Shown here in pieces: positions 10,953 through 25,017 of a DNA stretch of 64,000 nt. The stretch covers positions 2,722,483 through 2,786,482 of the forward strand of contig NW_021167081.1 of NCBI RefSeq assembly GCF_003711515.1, read 5' to 3'. Positions within the stretch are counted from its first letter, which is position 1. Each line of letters opens with the position of its first letter. The translations under genes and the position numbers were made by a program. The stretch comes from Sodiomyces alkalinus F11. Lineage: Eukaryota; Ascomycota; Sordariomycetes; Glomerellales; Plectosphaerellaceae. The notes below the pieces were generated by a model. That model made no database searches and was not told the DNA's origin. It saw only the letters and a program-made list of their open reading frames with translations.

Positions 10953-13900
10953 GAAGAAGAAGAAGAAGACGGCGCTGGAAAAAGGGTGTGAAGTAGGGCG
11001 TTGTATTTATCTTCGAAGGCGTAGGCTTTCTGCTTCGTAGGCGTTTAAATCAGTGGGATGTTCGCGTTAAGGCCGCTTTTCGTATAGTTATAGGCCTTAA
11101 AGGTTTTAGGGCCTTCGGCGTAGGCTAGGAAGGCCTGCTAGAGGTCGTTTTCCGCTATTTAAATCACCCAATAGTAGGCGTTTCGAGCTTCTTTCCAGGA
11201 GGCTTCTAAAGGCGTCTAGGTAGCCGAGGCCCCCTTTTTTACCTTTCGAAAAGCCCTAAAGGCCTATTAGCTAATTTTCGCAGGGCTTTTAGCTCTGTAG
11301 TCCACTAAGACTTCGAACGCCCTACTACCCGTAGCTTAGGCACTAAAGCCTTAAGTGCTAGAGTAATAGTATCCGAGAGGCAGCGGCCTAAAGAATCCTA
11401 GTCCGAGGCGTTAATAGCCTGCTAAATATCCTAGTCGAGGCTAGGTTCTATGCTCTGTACGGTACTAGAAAACAGGTCCTAATCTGCTAGCTTATAGTTA
11501 TAACCCGGCGGGAGGGACCTATTTATAGGATCTTCAGGGTCTAAAATAATAGCCGAAAGGAGGATAGCGCGGTGTAGAGAGGTAGTACTTTCGATATATT
11601 CCTACTTATCGAAGCGGAGACGATCGAAGCCGGGCGTGTAAAAGACTAGGTCTATAACCGACTCTTAACGAAGATTAGACCTAAACAAGGTCCCCCCGTT
11701 TAGGTTAACTTCTTCAGAATCCACTAAATACGTAGCTCCGAGGCTATCTAACAAGTCTACTAGACGCTAGGCCCTAATAGAAGCCTGGTTAGTAGTAGCT
11801 CCGTTCCACTACTAGTAGTTTCTATTAAAGTCCCCTATAATAAGGTTAGGCTTAGGGACCTATAGGTCCTATAGCACTCGATCCTCGGTCTAAGGCCGGG
11901 TTTTAGGGCCTGAAAAGGAGGGAAAAGAAGAAGAAGAAGAAGAAGTGGAAGAGGTGGAAGGGATAGGGCTAGGGCTAGGGGGCCGCCCTCGGCCTATCGT
12001 TTTAGGGTCCTATTCTATCTAATTATAGACGTGTAGAATATAAAAGGTTTATGGATAATAAACCTCTATAATCTACGCGTCTATATTGTCTAGAAGGTCT
12101 TCGTGGTGTGAAAAATCGATACTAGAGCCCTTTCTTATATAAGTAAGGACCCTAGGCTTAATAGGGAAGAACTGGGCTTTTTGGGATATAGGCGTAACGG
12201 TATAGAAAGCAGGGTGGTTTCGGATAAACCACCCCTCTAGTATCGAGACGTAGGCTAGTTCCTAAATAAGGACTATATCAGCCGAAGTCTCTAAAGCCTA
12301 TTCTAGGATAGCCTCCTATACCGGGGCCTGTTTATCGACGTTATATTAAATAAACCGGATATCTTTCGAAGGATAAGGCCCTTTATTCATAGAATTAAGG
12401 TTTTATAGCTTGAAAGACTTCGTAGTCTCTGCTAAAAGAAGGGTAATCTCCCTCGCAGTTATAGCACTTATACGTCTTATACTCGTAGTCTCCGTATTCT
12501 TTACACTTATTATAGTAGTGGTATTCCTCCCTATAGCCCTCGACGGCATAGATAGGGCAGGAAACTAGGCCTTTATAGGTCCCTCGGGTATACCCGAATT
12601 TCCACCAGTTAGAGCACAAGGTTCTAGGGGTTATAGGCCTATATTTATAGACCTTTAGCCGCTGGCCGGCTATATAAAGCCCCTGTTTTAGGCAGTACTT
12701 CTATTCTTTAGCGGAGGGCATACAAATAACCACTATACTGTAAAACGCGTTTAGAGCCCCCAGCCGCCGAGGCTTCCCTACGACCCTAATAGGGTTAAAG
12801 GTGCCGATTTTGGTAGCTAGGTCCTGTAAGCCTAGGCCCTATTATAGGCTTCGGTTTAGGGCCTCTTACGGTGGCTCGGAGGGGTCGGGTAAAGGGGTAT
12901 CGCCGCCCCCAAAGGCTCTAGAAGGCACCTATTTAATAATAAGCTTAAACTAGTTGCCTATAGACTAGGGGGACTAGAGAGGGAGGTTTAGCTCTTTAAA
13001 CCACTAATTCTGCGAGTCTGGGAGCTATTAAACGCTATAATTCGGCCCCGGGGTGAAAATAAGATTCCGTTAGTCGACCGGCTAATAGCCGTAGCTACAG
13101 GGAATTTTAGGGCCTTATTAAGCTTATTCCGAAGCGCGAGGGGGTCGAAGTTTTCCCTAGGAATCCCTACCCCTGCCGTAGGTTATACAATAACCTTAGG
13201 GACCTTTTTAGGGTCTATTAGGAGGGGTGCCGGGGGTATAGAGGTGGGGGTAGGGGCTAAGGGTGCTAAAGACCCTAAAATAGGGGCCTAGGGTACTATA
13301 GGGCCTTTTTTCCCCTTTATAGCCTCTCTATAAAGGGGTTTAGACTATTCTATAAGCCTGCGAACTGCCTAAGCTAGCTCGTCGACCTTCTATTCGAGTA
13401 TAAGAGGCTAGGGGCTCGGGGTTCCGTCGATAGTAGATTTAAGCCCTATAGTTAGGGCTTTAATCTAAGGGATAGGGTTAAGTGTATAGGCCTGTTAGAG
13501 CAGCTAAAGAGCCTATTAGAGTAGTTCCTTAGCCTATGCCTTACTAGCCGAATTAGCCCACTTCTGGGGCTCGGCCGAGGTTTCTCCGGGGGCTTTAGCG
13601 ATTCTAGGCGCCTTTTTAGCCTATTTAGAGCCTAAAAGGCTCGGTTTTTCAGCAGGGGGGGCCCTAGAAGCAGGGGGGGCCCTAAAGGGCGTTTCGAAAG
13701 CGCCTTCGACTTCCGAGTCTAAGGGGGATTCGATTCGGGTCCTAGAAAAACGTCTAGGGGTAGGTATAGAAGGGCTAAGGTGCCTTTTCGAGTTTAGAGG
13801 CGTAGCGAGGGTTAAATCCTCTATAATAGAGGTATTTCCTATATCAACCTCCCCTAGGCCCTCTATACTTATAGGGGCCTTAGGGGGGATGTTAGGGCCA

Positions 13901-14249
13901 TAAGGGGTGTTGGGGACGTTATTATGGCTAGTATTATGGCTAGTGCGTTATTATTTATAGCGTTATGGTTAGGTGGAGGTCGGGGGTGCGTCTCTGCGCG
14001 GCTAGGCCTACTACTTTGTTAGCGCGGGCGCACGGGCCACGTTAGACTTTTCCCCCGCACGCGGGGGAGCAAGGCCATTTCCAGGCATTGTTGCACTTAT
14101 AATACACCTAAACTAGCACCTGCGCAGTATAGGGCTATAGATAGGCATATAGAGCTTAAAAAGAGCTATCGATTGATATATGTTTTCAGTGGTTTAGGGC
14201 GTTTGCGCGTAAAACGTAGGTCCCCCCATATGAGTTGTAAGAAGGATGT
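10953..14249 (-). mobile_element. LINE1, 5' part: 5' UTR, ORF1 and endonuclease, RIP-mutated
   Basis: This is the minus-strand continuation of LINE1 beyond Gypsy1. Its 5' end, near 14249, matches the first bases of LINE3 (CTTATAACTCACGTGGGGGG with small changes). ORF1 lies at about 12390-13900, and its zinc-knuckle part (12395-12619) reads CSNWWKFGYTRGTYKG and KCYNCEGD, close to LINE3 54375-54590. The endonuclease region (about 11700-12350) includes the GDFN block near 11840. The 5' UTR at about 13970-14230 keeps more CpA/TpG than the rest. Confidence 0.85.
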
Positions 14250-15010
14250 TTTCCTACCTTGAAAAGATTTATATAGATGTATACTGGCCTATGGACCCTA
14301 TAACGTATAATAGAAAGCGTTAGCTTCTGTTTATAATAGACCGTTCCATACGGTATCTATAGGCAAAACTGCGTATAGATAAATCAGAAATATCTATTAT
14401 AAACGCTATAAAAGAGTGAAGAATCCCCGTAGAAAATAATAAATATAATATAAAAATAAAAGAAGTAGATACCGACGGCGGAAAAAAATTCACGAATACC
14501 TTATTTAAAAGACTATTCGTTGGTATAAATTATAATATAAAACCCCTGTATACCCATAAGACTTAAGGCTCGATAGAACGGGTTATAAGGACTATAATAG
14601 AAAACGTCTGCTACTTTTTATACTTAGGCCCACTAAAATACCTTTAGGGGGATACTATTTATTTAGCCGTTTATACGTATAAGAGAATACCTATTTTGTG
14701 GTAGGCTTTAAAACGCCCTACGAATTAGTAGAAAATTATTAATCTAATATAAATATTATTCAGGTTTAGGGTTCTATTATATATTATAATAATAACGACC
14801 CGAAAACTAATAAACTGGATCCACGAGCCCTTTAAGGTGCTTTAGTAGATTATAACAATTATAACTATAAAATATGTAATCCTTAATCTAGGAAGACTAC
14901 CTAGTATCGTGATATTTGTATACTAGAAAACCAGTTTCTGACTTCTTCGTTAGATACTATAATTACTAAAAATAACCCTATAACCTATATAAAGAATAAT
15001 AAGTCTCCTA
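14250..15010 (+). mobile_element. Copia integrase fragment (CopiaC), RIP-mutated
   Basis: The plus strand reads as a Ty1/Copia integrase core. A domain resembling LYIDVYWPMDP at the start is followed by the DTDGGKKFTN block, then the region SIERVIRTIIENV, which matches the Copia motif preceding the catalytic Glu. The stretch NNDPKTNKLDPRA is the usual post-core segment. No LTR or RT is attached. LINE1's 5' end abuts it at 14249, so LINE1 probably inserted here. The right side ends at a (TTA)n tract at about 15013. Confidence 0.7.
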
Positions 15011-16900
15011 CTTTATTATTATTATTATCGATCTTACTCCGCTATCCTGACTAATCTATAGGAGCCTTCCTAGGCTATACGGTCCTTCTCGGGTGGCTAT
15101 AGAGGGGAAAACCCGGGTAAAACCCGGGGAAAACCTCTATATACTTCCTTAGGTGGAGAGGTGCTGTTACGGGGCCGACGTGGCCCCGGCTCTTCCCTAT
15201 TACGTATCTGGATCTTACCTCTAGGCTAGTAGCTAATAGGAAGTATAGCAGGTTAGTGGTTAGGTAAGCTAGCCTAAGCTAATCTTTATTAGTGGAACGG
15301 GGGCTAAGGGGCGTTACCGCGCTTCCGCTATACAGCGACTACGAATTTTTAGCCTTAGTCTCCCTATATCCCTCGAGGATTATGCCTTTTATTCCTTCCG
15401 TTTAGTTAATAAAAAGAGTAGGGAGGTAAGCGCCTCCTGCCTCCCCTAGGTAGATTCCTGCTATATCCAGCGGCAGGTAAGGAAAAGGCCTTACTATATT
15501 ATGAGAATTAAATAGTTAATATCCCCTAAGGCCTTCGTGCCTTAAATCTCCCTCTTCATCCTATAACGCTAATAAGTTTATTATAGGTTTTCCTCCCGAT
15601 CTATTCCGATTTACGGTCCCGTAGGTTTATTATTACGGCTTATACTAACTAGTAAACTCCTCTAGTTTTCTTATTATATTCCTATTATAATTTTACTATA
15701 AGTGTCTCGTAGTAGAGTCACGGTAGCGTAGTAGCGTAGGGTTAACTATATAGTATAGTATTAATCTATATATATATAGAAGTAATTAATAGTGGTAGTT
15801 TAAGATAAGTTTTTTCTTTATAGCGTAATAATACCTCCGCGGTAGTATACTAATAGCTATAGATATATTCTCCTAGTAATAACGCTAATACTAATAATAA
15901 TCGTAACCGTTATAAAAAAGGCTTAATTAGGGTTATACCGTATATAAGCCCTAGTAGTATCGATACGGTGCTATAGTGGCTAACTTAGGGTAGTTATGTA
16001 CGTTATAGTAAGCGCTTAGGCACCTACCTAAATAATATAAAGGCTTACTCTAATACTATAGAAACTAGTATAGCCTGTTTTTAATATACTAATAGCCGGC
16101 GTCTATATACGGATATAAGTTATACCAGTGTTATCGTGGTATTATAGGTATACCGTAATAGTATATTCTAAGTATCTTAATAAGTCCCCTCCGCTACTAA
16201 AAAGCAGTAATAGCCTCTATAGATCTCTATAAGGCGTATAAAACGGGAAAGGCCGCTAGTAGTAACGGTATCGCTACTATAAGTATCCGCCTACGGTACT
16301 ATAGTAGTCTCCTTACTAATAAGCTATAGGCTAAGGAGTGCCTAGGGATAGCGTCCCGGTCTTTTAGCCGGGCCCTAAACCGCGCGTTACCTTCCGGTTA
16401 TAGCCGCGGTAATACCGCGCCGGCGGAGTTATAGGAGTTAGTTCGCCTAATAAGGCGTTAGGAGGGTAAGATAGACCTAATTCTGGAGTACTTTATCAAT
16501 AGCCTCTTTTCGGCCCTATTATAGCCCCTAACGGTAATAGTTCGCTAACTAGTCCTTCTAGGGCCTTAAGTATATTAAGAGTAGTATTAGCGTTACTAAG
16601 GGCGACGAGGACGATAATACCTAATAGCGTCCTATTAATACCGAGCTAATATAGCCAGGGTCCTAGCTTAGAGGACCCCTACTAATAATTAACTAGTTTA
16701 CTATACCGTTTTATTTCCGCTCGGGTCTCGCTTTAATACCGTCGCTATTTTCGTAGGCCTTTATAACTTTAAGGGTAAGGCGAAAGTCCTTAAGCCTCTT
16801 CCAGTATAGGAACCACCTTATAACTACCCCGGCCTTAGTATCGTATTCTAGTATATTATATAAATCTCCTCTAGTTATAAGTAGTCTCCCTACGGTACCG
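15011..16900. mobile_element. RIP-mutated repeat block, unclassified
   Basis: TpA-rich DNA without a family-specific motif that I could read on either strand. It starts with TTATTATTATTATT at 15013, which on the minus strand would be a (TAA)n tail such as I-clade LINEs have. The block could therefore be the 3' untranslated part of LINE4. No frame longer than about 60 codons survives. Confidence 0.4.
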
Positions 16901-19900
16901 AAGAGGTCCTTACGGTCCTCCTCGGTTACCTCCTAGTATTAGAGTACTATATACTCCGCTATTTCCGCCCCTCCGTCCCCGTAGAGGTACCGCGGTAATA
17001 GGAAGCCTAGCACCCTCGCTTTAGCTAGGAATACTTATAGGCCTAGTTTTTCTAATCTAATCTAAGTAAGTGCCGAGCTTTATAGCTTAAAGAGCCCTTT
17101 ATATTGCCAGAGGGAGTATTATATTAGGGGGCGGCTTAGTCCCGCTATAGCGTAGGTATAAGGCCGCCGTGCTTTTATCTAGCCGCCGTGCTTTTATCTA
17201 GGCTTAACCCTATTCCCTTATAAGGGCCTTCCGCGGGGGCGCGGTTCCGGTCTAGGTTATTAAGGCGGTAAGATATACTATCCACGCGAGGGTGGCGTGG
17301 GTTCTATAATACCGATTCGGTATCGCTAAGGCTCTCGCCGCGGTATATACTCCCGCTAATATCTCATCTTCAGTCCCCTTTTCTTATATCCGGAGGATCT
17401 TTTAGGCACCTAGGCTTAAGAGGTATAGGTTAAGGGGGGGATAAAAGTCTTTTTTTCGAGGACCCTAACCGGCGTAGTCGTATAGGCTCTGGCTACTAAT
17501 CTAAGGCACCGGTTCTATATCGCTATAAGTACTGCTACGGGGCCGTGCCGGGGGCCGGCTCCTATCTTATAGATAGCTAAAGCGTAGTAGGCTATTACTA
17601 GTCTTACTACTATAAGGTATAGGCTTCTTATATCCACGAAGCTATACCCCTATACTACCGCGCTAAGCCTTAGGAGGGCGTATATTTATATAGCTAGTCG
17701 GCTCTTTACCTCTTTAGCGTATCGCCGGAAATCGAGTTTCCTATTAAGCTATATACCTAGGAGCCTTATCGCCTCCGTTACCGGTACTAAAGTAATGCTA
17801 AAGTGGAGCGGGGTAAAGGAGGGTTAGCGCGACTTCGTAACGGGGATATAGACGTATTTAGCTAGTTCGAATTATAGTCCGCTCGCTAACTCTTAGTCTA
17901 GGTAGGCGTTTTACGCGGCGGCGAGACGGTACCGTGTCTATACCTTTATCCTGCCGAAGGCGATAATATTCGTGTTATTAGCGAATCCTACTACTATCGT
18001 TTTAGGTACCCTTTCTAGCTTCTCGTAAAGGGTGGAGATATATAGAATAAAGAGGATAAGGGAGATCGGGGAGCCTTACGGTATACGTCTATAAAGGTGC
18101 CGCGGTAAGGCCGTATCGCTATCGAGTAGTAGCTAGGCTATACGGTCTTAGAGGAAGCTACTAATTAGGTAGTAAGCTATTAGGGGAATCCTTTCCTTTC
18201 GAGTACCTTAAGGAGATAGGAGTAAAGGATAGTATCGCAGGCGCCTTTAATATCTAGTTAAAGTATTAAAGCGGTACCGCTATAGGCCTAGCTCGCCCTT
18301 ATAGCCTCTATAACTCTTTATACCACCGTCTTTATACTCCACCCGGTCCGGTTACCTATTTATCCTTCCGGGAGGAGTTAGTACTCCTCTGCTATAACGG
18401 CGATACGGTTAGCTAGTATCTCCTTAAGGACCTTACCTATTATACTAAGGAGTAATAATAGTCGCTAGCCCTTTACTATCTTATAGCTAGCCGGCGGCCG
18501 GCCTTCCTTTTTCAGGACTACTATAGTAGCGTGGCGGCACCTCTTCGGGTAATAACCCGCTTTAAGGCATGCTAAGAAGATAGCGCTTAGTCCTTAGTAT
18601 AGGGGGGGTCTATACGCTTTAAGGAGCCCTGCTAAGAGCCTATTAGGTCTTAGTACTGCCTAGGGTTTAGTCTTCTTCAGGCGCCCCTATACGTCTGCTA
18701 CGGTAATATGGCGGCGGATATCCTATCTAGGGGGGAATTGCACGCCTAAGGGTTTAAGGGTAGTAGGGAGTGGGGGTAGGAAGAACTTCCGGTTAAGGAC
18801 TTTAGCTTTCTCCGCGTGTATAATAGCTAGGCCGTCGCTATCATCTTAGCGTAGTAGCAGTACTAATAGGGGGTCCGGCGGTATATTCCCTTTTATTCGT
18901 GCCTCTTTCTATAGTCGCTAAAGGAGGTTATCGTTCTTCTTAGTCTTATATAGCAGGTGCCGCTAATATAGCCGCTTTACTACTATTATAGCCTTATTGC
19001 GGCGCCTCTCCGCTTCCTAGAACTTATCCTATCGGTTCCGTGACTTCCTATATATATCTCTACAGTAGAGGCGCTTTACTTCCTAGGTAAGGGCGGTTAG
19101 CTACGCGTTCTACTAAGGGTTAGGTAGGAGTTTAGGGGTGCCCCCGTGGCGGCGCTATACGGTCTTATCGGCTATAATCGTAAGGTCCCCGATTAGGTTA
19201 TCTAGTACTAAGTCGATATCTCCTAGTATTATAAGGGGGCCGGTCTATTATAGTCGTGTAGTTACGAGTTAGGGGATCTATAAGGGGTCGAAATCTTTCT
19301 AGACTTATCGGGGGCCGTCTGAGTCCCGCGGTAGTGGTATTACGGCGCTCGCCGTAGTATCTATCTCCGTGTGGATTTAGGCTATCTATAAGTAATAGTC
19401 CGATCCGATAACGGTCTTATTAGGGCCGCCGAAGTCGTAGCGGAGCCCCTATATCGCCTATATAAGGTTAATAGTACTAGTACGCTGGCCCGGGCGGTGC
19501 TACGTAGTAGTCCCGGGGGAGGTTACTAGGTCTAGGTTCTACCGGGTTATAAGGGTAAATAGGTTAAAGTCCCCTATAAGGATATAGCCGCCCTATAGTA
19601 ATACTATATCGAATATATCTTATAGGGGTGTATTCTAGGAGATCTTGGCTAACTAGTAGTTCTCCGAGTAGATTAACTAGATTATAAGGGCGTCGTCTTT
19701 AGTCCTAAATATAACCGCGTAGGTGGTATAGTAGGCCCGCCACGTCTATATATATAGCGAGTATCTCTTATATATATATATGAGGATATAGCCTCCTCCC
19801 TATATTAGCTGGTATACCCCTTAGGAGGGGTAGATAGGGCTCTTTATAAAGGGGTTAAGGCTGGGTTCCTAGATTACTATCACGTTATACTCGGCGCGGC

Positions 19901-21550
19901 ACCGAAGCGGGAGCTCCCGCTACGCCTAGCTCCTCCCTATATTCCACGAAAGGACGTGGATTCTTATTAGTTAGTAAGGGGGGGGGGTTAAGGTAACGTG
20001 CCCAGTATAACCGGGGCTTAGTCCTAGCTTTATAGCTCCTACTACGGTGCCTTACTAGCCCTATAGGGGACTATATAGGCGCTTATGGGGCCCGGTATCG
20101 GGGAGCCCTCCTAACCTTTAGTCCTTTGCGGGGGGCGTCCCCGGCCTTTACGGAGGGGCCGGTCCTAGTCCTAGGCGATAATAATCGGGGGGAAGATCTA
20201 CGGCTACCGCGGGTATACCGCTTCGGTCTAGCGGGTAATATCGAAGTCTTTAGCTTAGTATTTATACGCTTCGCGAGTCTTCTTGGCCTTTTTCCTTAGT
20301 AATCGGTATAAGTCGTTAAAGGTATTATAATCTCCGGTATAGGCGGCGTAGTAGTGGGAGCGGCCGGGCGCTATAGCGTTATGGTATCCTAGCCCTTATA
20401 GGTACCCTGATTCGGGCTTAGCGTAATAGCGGTATACTCTCTTTACTATAGGATAGCTATTAGCCTTATAGCCGAAGTATAGGTATTTATAGTACTTTAA
20501 GGGGCTAAGGTTAGAATTATATAGTTTGTAGATATAGCTATCCCTTTTAAAGAGGAGGGTATTCCGGATAAGGCTTACTGCCCCTTCCGGTAAAGCCGAT
20601 TCGATAAGGAGGAGTATTACCCTACCGGTACCGTGGCGGGGTACTCGCTATTATACTTAGAGGATTTTAGCCTCAGGGTTTATAACTCGTAGGGATACTA
20701 GTAAGTCCTCCTCGGATAGGGCGTTAAGGACCTCCTCGGATAGGGCGTTAAGGACCTCCCGGGGGATAGCCTTAGTAAGCGTAGGGTAGGTTTATACGGC
20801 TAGGGTAACTCTTTTACTAAAGGCCTTTTTAACCTATTACTCTTTATAGGTAGTCTACCACTATACCCCTTTAGTAAAGGTAAAGTAGATATCTCCGCTA
20901 GGTAGTTTCCGTGCCGCTACGGTATCGTATAGGGTAGTTATAGCGTTTATAGCTTAAATAATTTCTTTTAGGGTCCTAGCTTTAAGGGGCTAGTCTTCGG
21001 GGAGGGTTCCTTAATAGACTATTAATTCCTAGTAATACCTAGCGGGGATTACTTTAAGGGGGGCGTGGTCCCGCGGCGGCGCTACCACGGGTACTCGGGC
21101 TATAATATTAGCCTAGGTCTCTCTTATACCGCTTATTCCTTTTCGGAGTTCCTTACGGATAACGTGGCGGATAGATACGCCTAGGTATACTAGCGGTATC
21201 ACGCCGGTATCCTTACGGGTACTATATATTATAATTAATTCCTCTACTAACTCCACGACCTAATTAATTATATTCCTATTAGCTAGTAAGGCCTAAATTT
21301 CTGCCCTAATTTTAGACACTCTTGGTTCCGGGGGGCGCGGTAGTCCCTTTTCGGTCTTATATCGGTTTCGCGCTACGTCCTGCCACGGGCGGGGGGGGGA
21401 GCACTTATATTACGAAAAGTGAGTCTATTATAAAGTCTGTATAGTCGAGGTCGGGGCCAAGCCGTCCTATAACTCTTCCGGCTATACCGTAGCGCCGGTA
21501 TTACGGTACCGCTATAATAGTATCCCGGGAGGGAGGTAATAGTTATAATC
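16900..21550 (-). mobile_element. LINE4: second LINE lineage, RIP-mutated
   Basis: On the minus strand an endonuclease block GGYILIGDFN lies at about 19550-19595. The RT has a GSPISLILFILYI stretch near 18080 followed by the catalytic box FANN (17974-17985) where F-A-D-D is expected. The post-RT segment (VIRLLGIQLDRKLDFR, about 17710-17770) matches the LINE region after the fingers. Both catalytic aspartates are changed to Asn. It is not closely related to LINE1/LINE3. ORF1 would lie at about 20250-21550 but shows no clear motif. Confidence 0.7.
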
Positions 21551-22457
21551 TCTATCCTAGTGGTTTTATCGATTTTACTCTTATTACGCGCCCGTGGTTA
21601 ATAGGCGTGTCAAAATCGTTTTTTGATTAATTGACTAAGGTCTATAATAGAACTAGGTTGTTTATCTTCGGACTTTCCTAGATATAAATACTTAGGTTTT
21701 TTACCTACGGGTTTTCCCTAATATACTATAGCTAAGTTTTCTTTTACCTACGGGTTTTGCTAGTATTATAAAAAGGGGTTTTCGAATTTTCCCCTTAATA
21801 AGAAATCATGGGTTTTTAATATTTTCCCTTAGAGGTTTTATTGTTTCCTCTTCTAATTAGTCCTAGTTAGTTAACTAGTATTTATACGCTATAACTATAT
21901 ACCTATATATACTCGTTCTAAGCTGCCCCGTCTTATATAAGAACCAGCTTACGGGGGGTGTTAATATTAGTAATAATATCCTTCGAGTATATCCTTCGAG
22001 TAGCTTCGTACTCGATTAAAAGATATCTTCCCTGCAAGCCTAGACCGTTCGAGTTAGACAAAGGATTACGTCTTAGATAAAGGATTACGTCTTAGATAAA
22101 GGATTACGTCTTAGATAAAGGATTACGTCTTAGATAGATCATTACGGTATTATTACGATCTCGATCCCTTTATAAAGAAAGAAAGAATAAAGGATATTAA
22201 CACGTCCCCTCGATTCGGTTCTTCCTTCCTGTATTCTTCTCCTTTATCGCTTTTATATAATCCACACGCCCGCAGAAATCCTACTATTGCAATCCTATTA
22301 TTACTATCTATTTTTCCACCGCTTTTCGTGACTTTCGTCCCTTCCACTTATCCGCAATCCTCAAAAGTATCTACGCTCTAACAATCCTATTCCCCCTCCT
22401 TGAAACCCTGTTTTGCATACTTACGGTAAATTCTAAGCGTTAAACGTAGTTACGAAA
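21551..22457. other. AT-rich stretch before CopiaB; no gene seen
   Basis: The sequence from 21600 has repeated TTTACCTACGGGTTTT stretches (about 21696 and 21734). A CA-rich part at about 22190-22460 looks less mutated than its surroundings. The 5' LTR of CopiaB would be expected here, but nothing matches its 3' LTR. The only longer frame (22153-22347, minus) has no recognisable content. Confidence 0.4.
22058..22133. repeat. Tandem repeat, 19 bp x 4
   Basis: Four head-to-tail copies of ATAAAGGATTACGTCTTAG. The first differs only by ACAAAGG, a CA/TA difference of RIP type. There are no spacers between copies, so it is not a CRISPR array. Confidence 0.9.
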
Positions 22458-24999
22458 GCAGACGCCATGCCTACGTAGCTATTAGATCTAATAGCCGGCG
22501 GTTAACGCGCCTACGAATCTATAATATAGCGCTAGAAGATATAGAGGGATAACCACTAAGTACACTAAAGGTATTAACGCTATACTAATATAGTAGACTA
22601 ATACTATTAATAAAAGCCATAAGCTACTCCTATATACCGCTACCCCTCAAGGAATGTATAAAGCTATTTAACACGATACCGCTTACTATATGACTACGCG
22701 CTATAAAAATATCTACGAAGAATATAATGAATATATTCGTATTACTCCGAATAGCCTTAAGAAGCTATAGGAGTAGTTAGTAAGATAGTAGAAACTATTA
22801 AAGCACCTTATAGAGGTTAAATCAATGCCCGTAACGTATATTTAGGTAGTAGGCCTCTTTAGAGGGATCCGCAGGATAGTTAGCCGTGACTAGACCGAGG
22901 CCGAGGGACGCCTCTTAAATCAGGAACTAATTCTCCCCGAGGATCTTTATACCCTTAGATAACGATATATTAAGACTAGATATAAAGACTAAGGAAAGCG
23001 AGGTAACTATCGCGCTATAGTCTTCGCTATATTATATACTAGAAGGGAAAAGGGTAAACATACCTTAGAGACCACGGCTAAGCCTAAAAGGAAGGGCGGC
23101 CGTGGGAAGAATAAAGCTAAGAATTCTATTACTGCGGTATCTATAGATATACCTTCTATTACTTTAACTAACCACTCTTCTTCTAAAAGATATTAATCTG
23201 CCCTACGGCGAGGGGAACCCTATCGTGTATATACTACACCTAGTAACGATATCGACGCCTGCTACTAACCTTTCCGGAAATTGTAACGAATAGTTAGATT
23301 ACGTATAATAGCACTAAAATAACCGTCTAACGGATTCTTAAATATAAACCGCCGATACGAGCGGAAGTAAAAGAACTGCGCGCTATACAGAAGGTGAAGA
23401 AGGATATAAGCCGGGATTCTGTATAGCTTCAAGAGGAGTGACTCGATTATAGCAGCGTCCGTAGCGGTATCTCTTACGCCGCTATATTTACGGCTAGCAC
23501 TATTACTAGCTACCCTTTTTAAGCCTTTGCTATCCTTAATCCCGGCGCCACTATTTATATCTTTAACGATTTTTCCTGTTTTAGTGATTTTATACCAGCT
23601 ACGTAGGGGGACTACGTAGTAGCCGGTAATTCGTCCCTGCTTATTAAAGGTTACGGTAACGTGACCGTGAGATTAAACGGACTAACAGGAGGCCCCGATT
23701 TTCGACTCTAAAATATTATATACTACGAGGGTTTTACTTATAATTTAATCTCTAACTAACGCCTAGGATAGCGAGGATACTAGTAGGATTAGAAGCCACT
23801 AAATAACTGCCTTTAACGTGCCGATAAATCTATACTATACTAGCTAACTTATTACTTCGATTAGACTGTCATTAAGTACCTGCTCTATATTTTGAACTAA
23901 TCTACGGCTGCTTTTCTAGGCTCTTCTTTTACCCGAAAGGGCGTCTATAAATCGACGATACGTTATCTAAGTACTATAGAGGGTATCTTATAGTATCTAC
24001 CGCTAGGGCACGCTAGTCCTAAGTCTCTTAGGCACCTTGAAGAGCAGACGTAGGGGGCTAAGATTAAGGGACTAATAACTATCGACCACGAGGCCTATAA
24101 GCATATAAAAATAAAACGATATATTAGCAGGTACCCTTACACCGCACTAACGTATATAGAGGAACGGTAAGCGATTAATTTCACGGATAGTGAACGAACG
24201 TCTAAGGGGGATTTGCGGTTTATATTTTTTACCGACCGTTATAGTGGTTTTACGGCCACCTACATTATAAAGAGTAAACTGGTAGCGGATATCCTCGTAA
24301 TAATTTAGGAATTCCTCGCCTAGGTGGACTGTTAATTAGGCTATAAGATACGTGTTCTTAAAGCTAATAACGAGCTAACTTAATCCCACGATATTACCTA
24401 ATTCCTGCGCGGAAAGGGTATCCTTTTAGAGGTATCTGCTACCGATAATTAAGCGTAGAATAGAGGTCCGGAAGGGGTACGGCCGTGCTGATCTTGAAAA
24501 GTCGTGCGATCAATATCCACGTAAAGCTACGACCGTTTATATAGCCTAAGGCTATTCCTACGGCTGTGTACGTCTATAACCGTACGCTGCGAAGGCAGTA
24601 AAAGGATTAGAAAATGCTATACAAGGTTCTCTTTAATAGAAAGCCGATTTTATAATATCTTTGAGCCTATAGTTATAAGACGTACGCGATAACTAAGGAC
24701 GCCTAAAAGGGCACTAATAGGCTAATAAATTGTGTCGCTCCTTATTTCTATATCGGCTACCTTATCGGCTACGATTCCACTAATATCTTTAGTATTTAGG
24801 TGCTAGGCCGGGGCCGCTACCGCGTTATTGGCACGCGCGATATAGATTTTAATAAACGTGCCTTTTTTAACGGCGATATTAGCGGTTTTAAGAATAACCT
24901 GCGTTAATTAACCGAGGAATAACTAGAAGATTTAGTTAGTTAGATCGAGTAGGAGAAGGCTAGAGATTCACGGCCGTTTATAGACGTATAAGCTAAGGA

Positions 25000-25017
25000 C
25001 CCCCCCCCCCCCCCCCC
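25000..25017. repeat. Poly-C run of 18 in CopiaB
   Basis: Eighteen consecutive C directly after AAGGA, in the frame between integrase and RT, where it would encode a proline run. Homopolymers this long are prone to sequencing or assembly length error. Confidence 0.95.

Noticed and set aside
12395..12619. Independent small zinc-knuckle gene
   Set aside because: The same sequence, with flanks, is part of ORF1 in LINE3 (54375-54590). It is a stretch of LINE1 ORF1 that happens to lack stops.
22058..22133. CRISPR-like repeat
   Set aside because: The four 19-bp copies adjoin without spacers, and the setting is a fungal nuclear genome.
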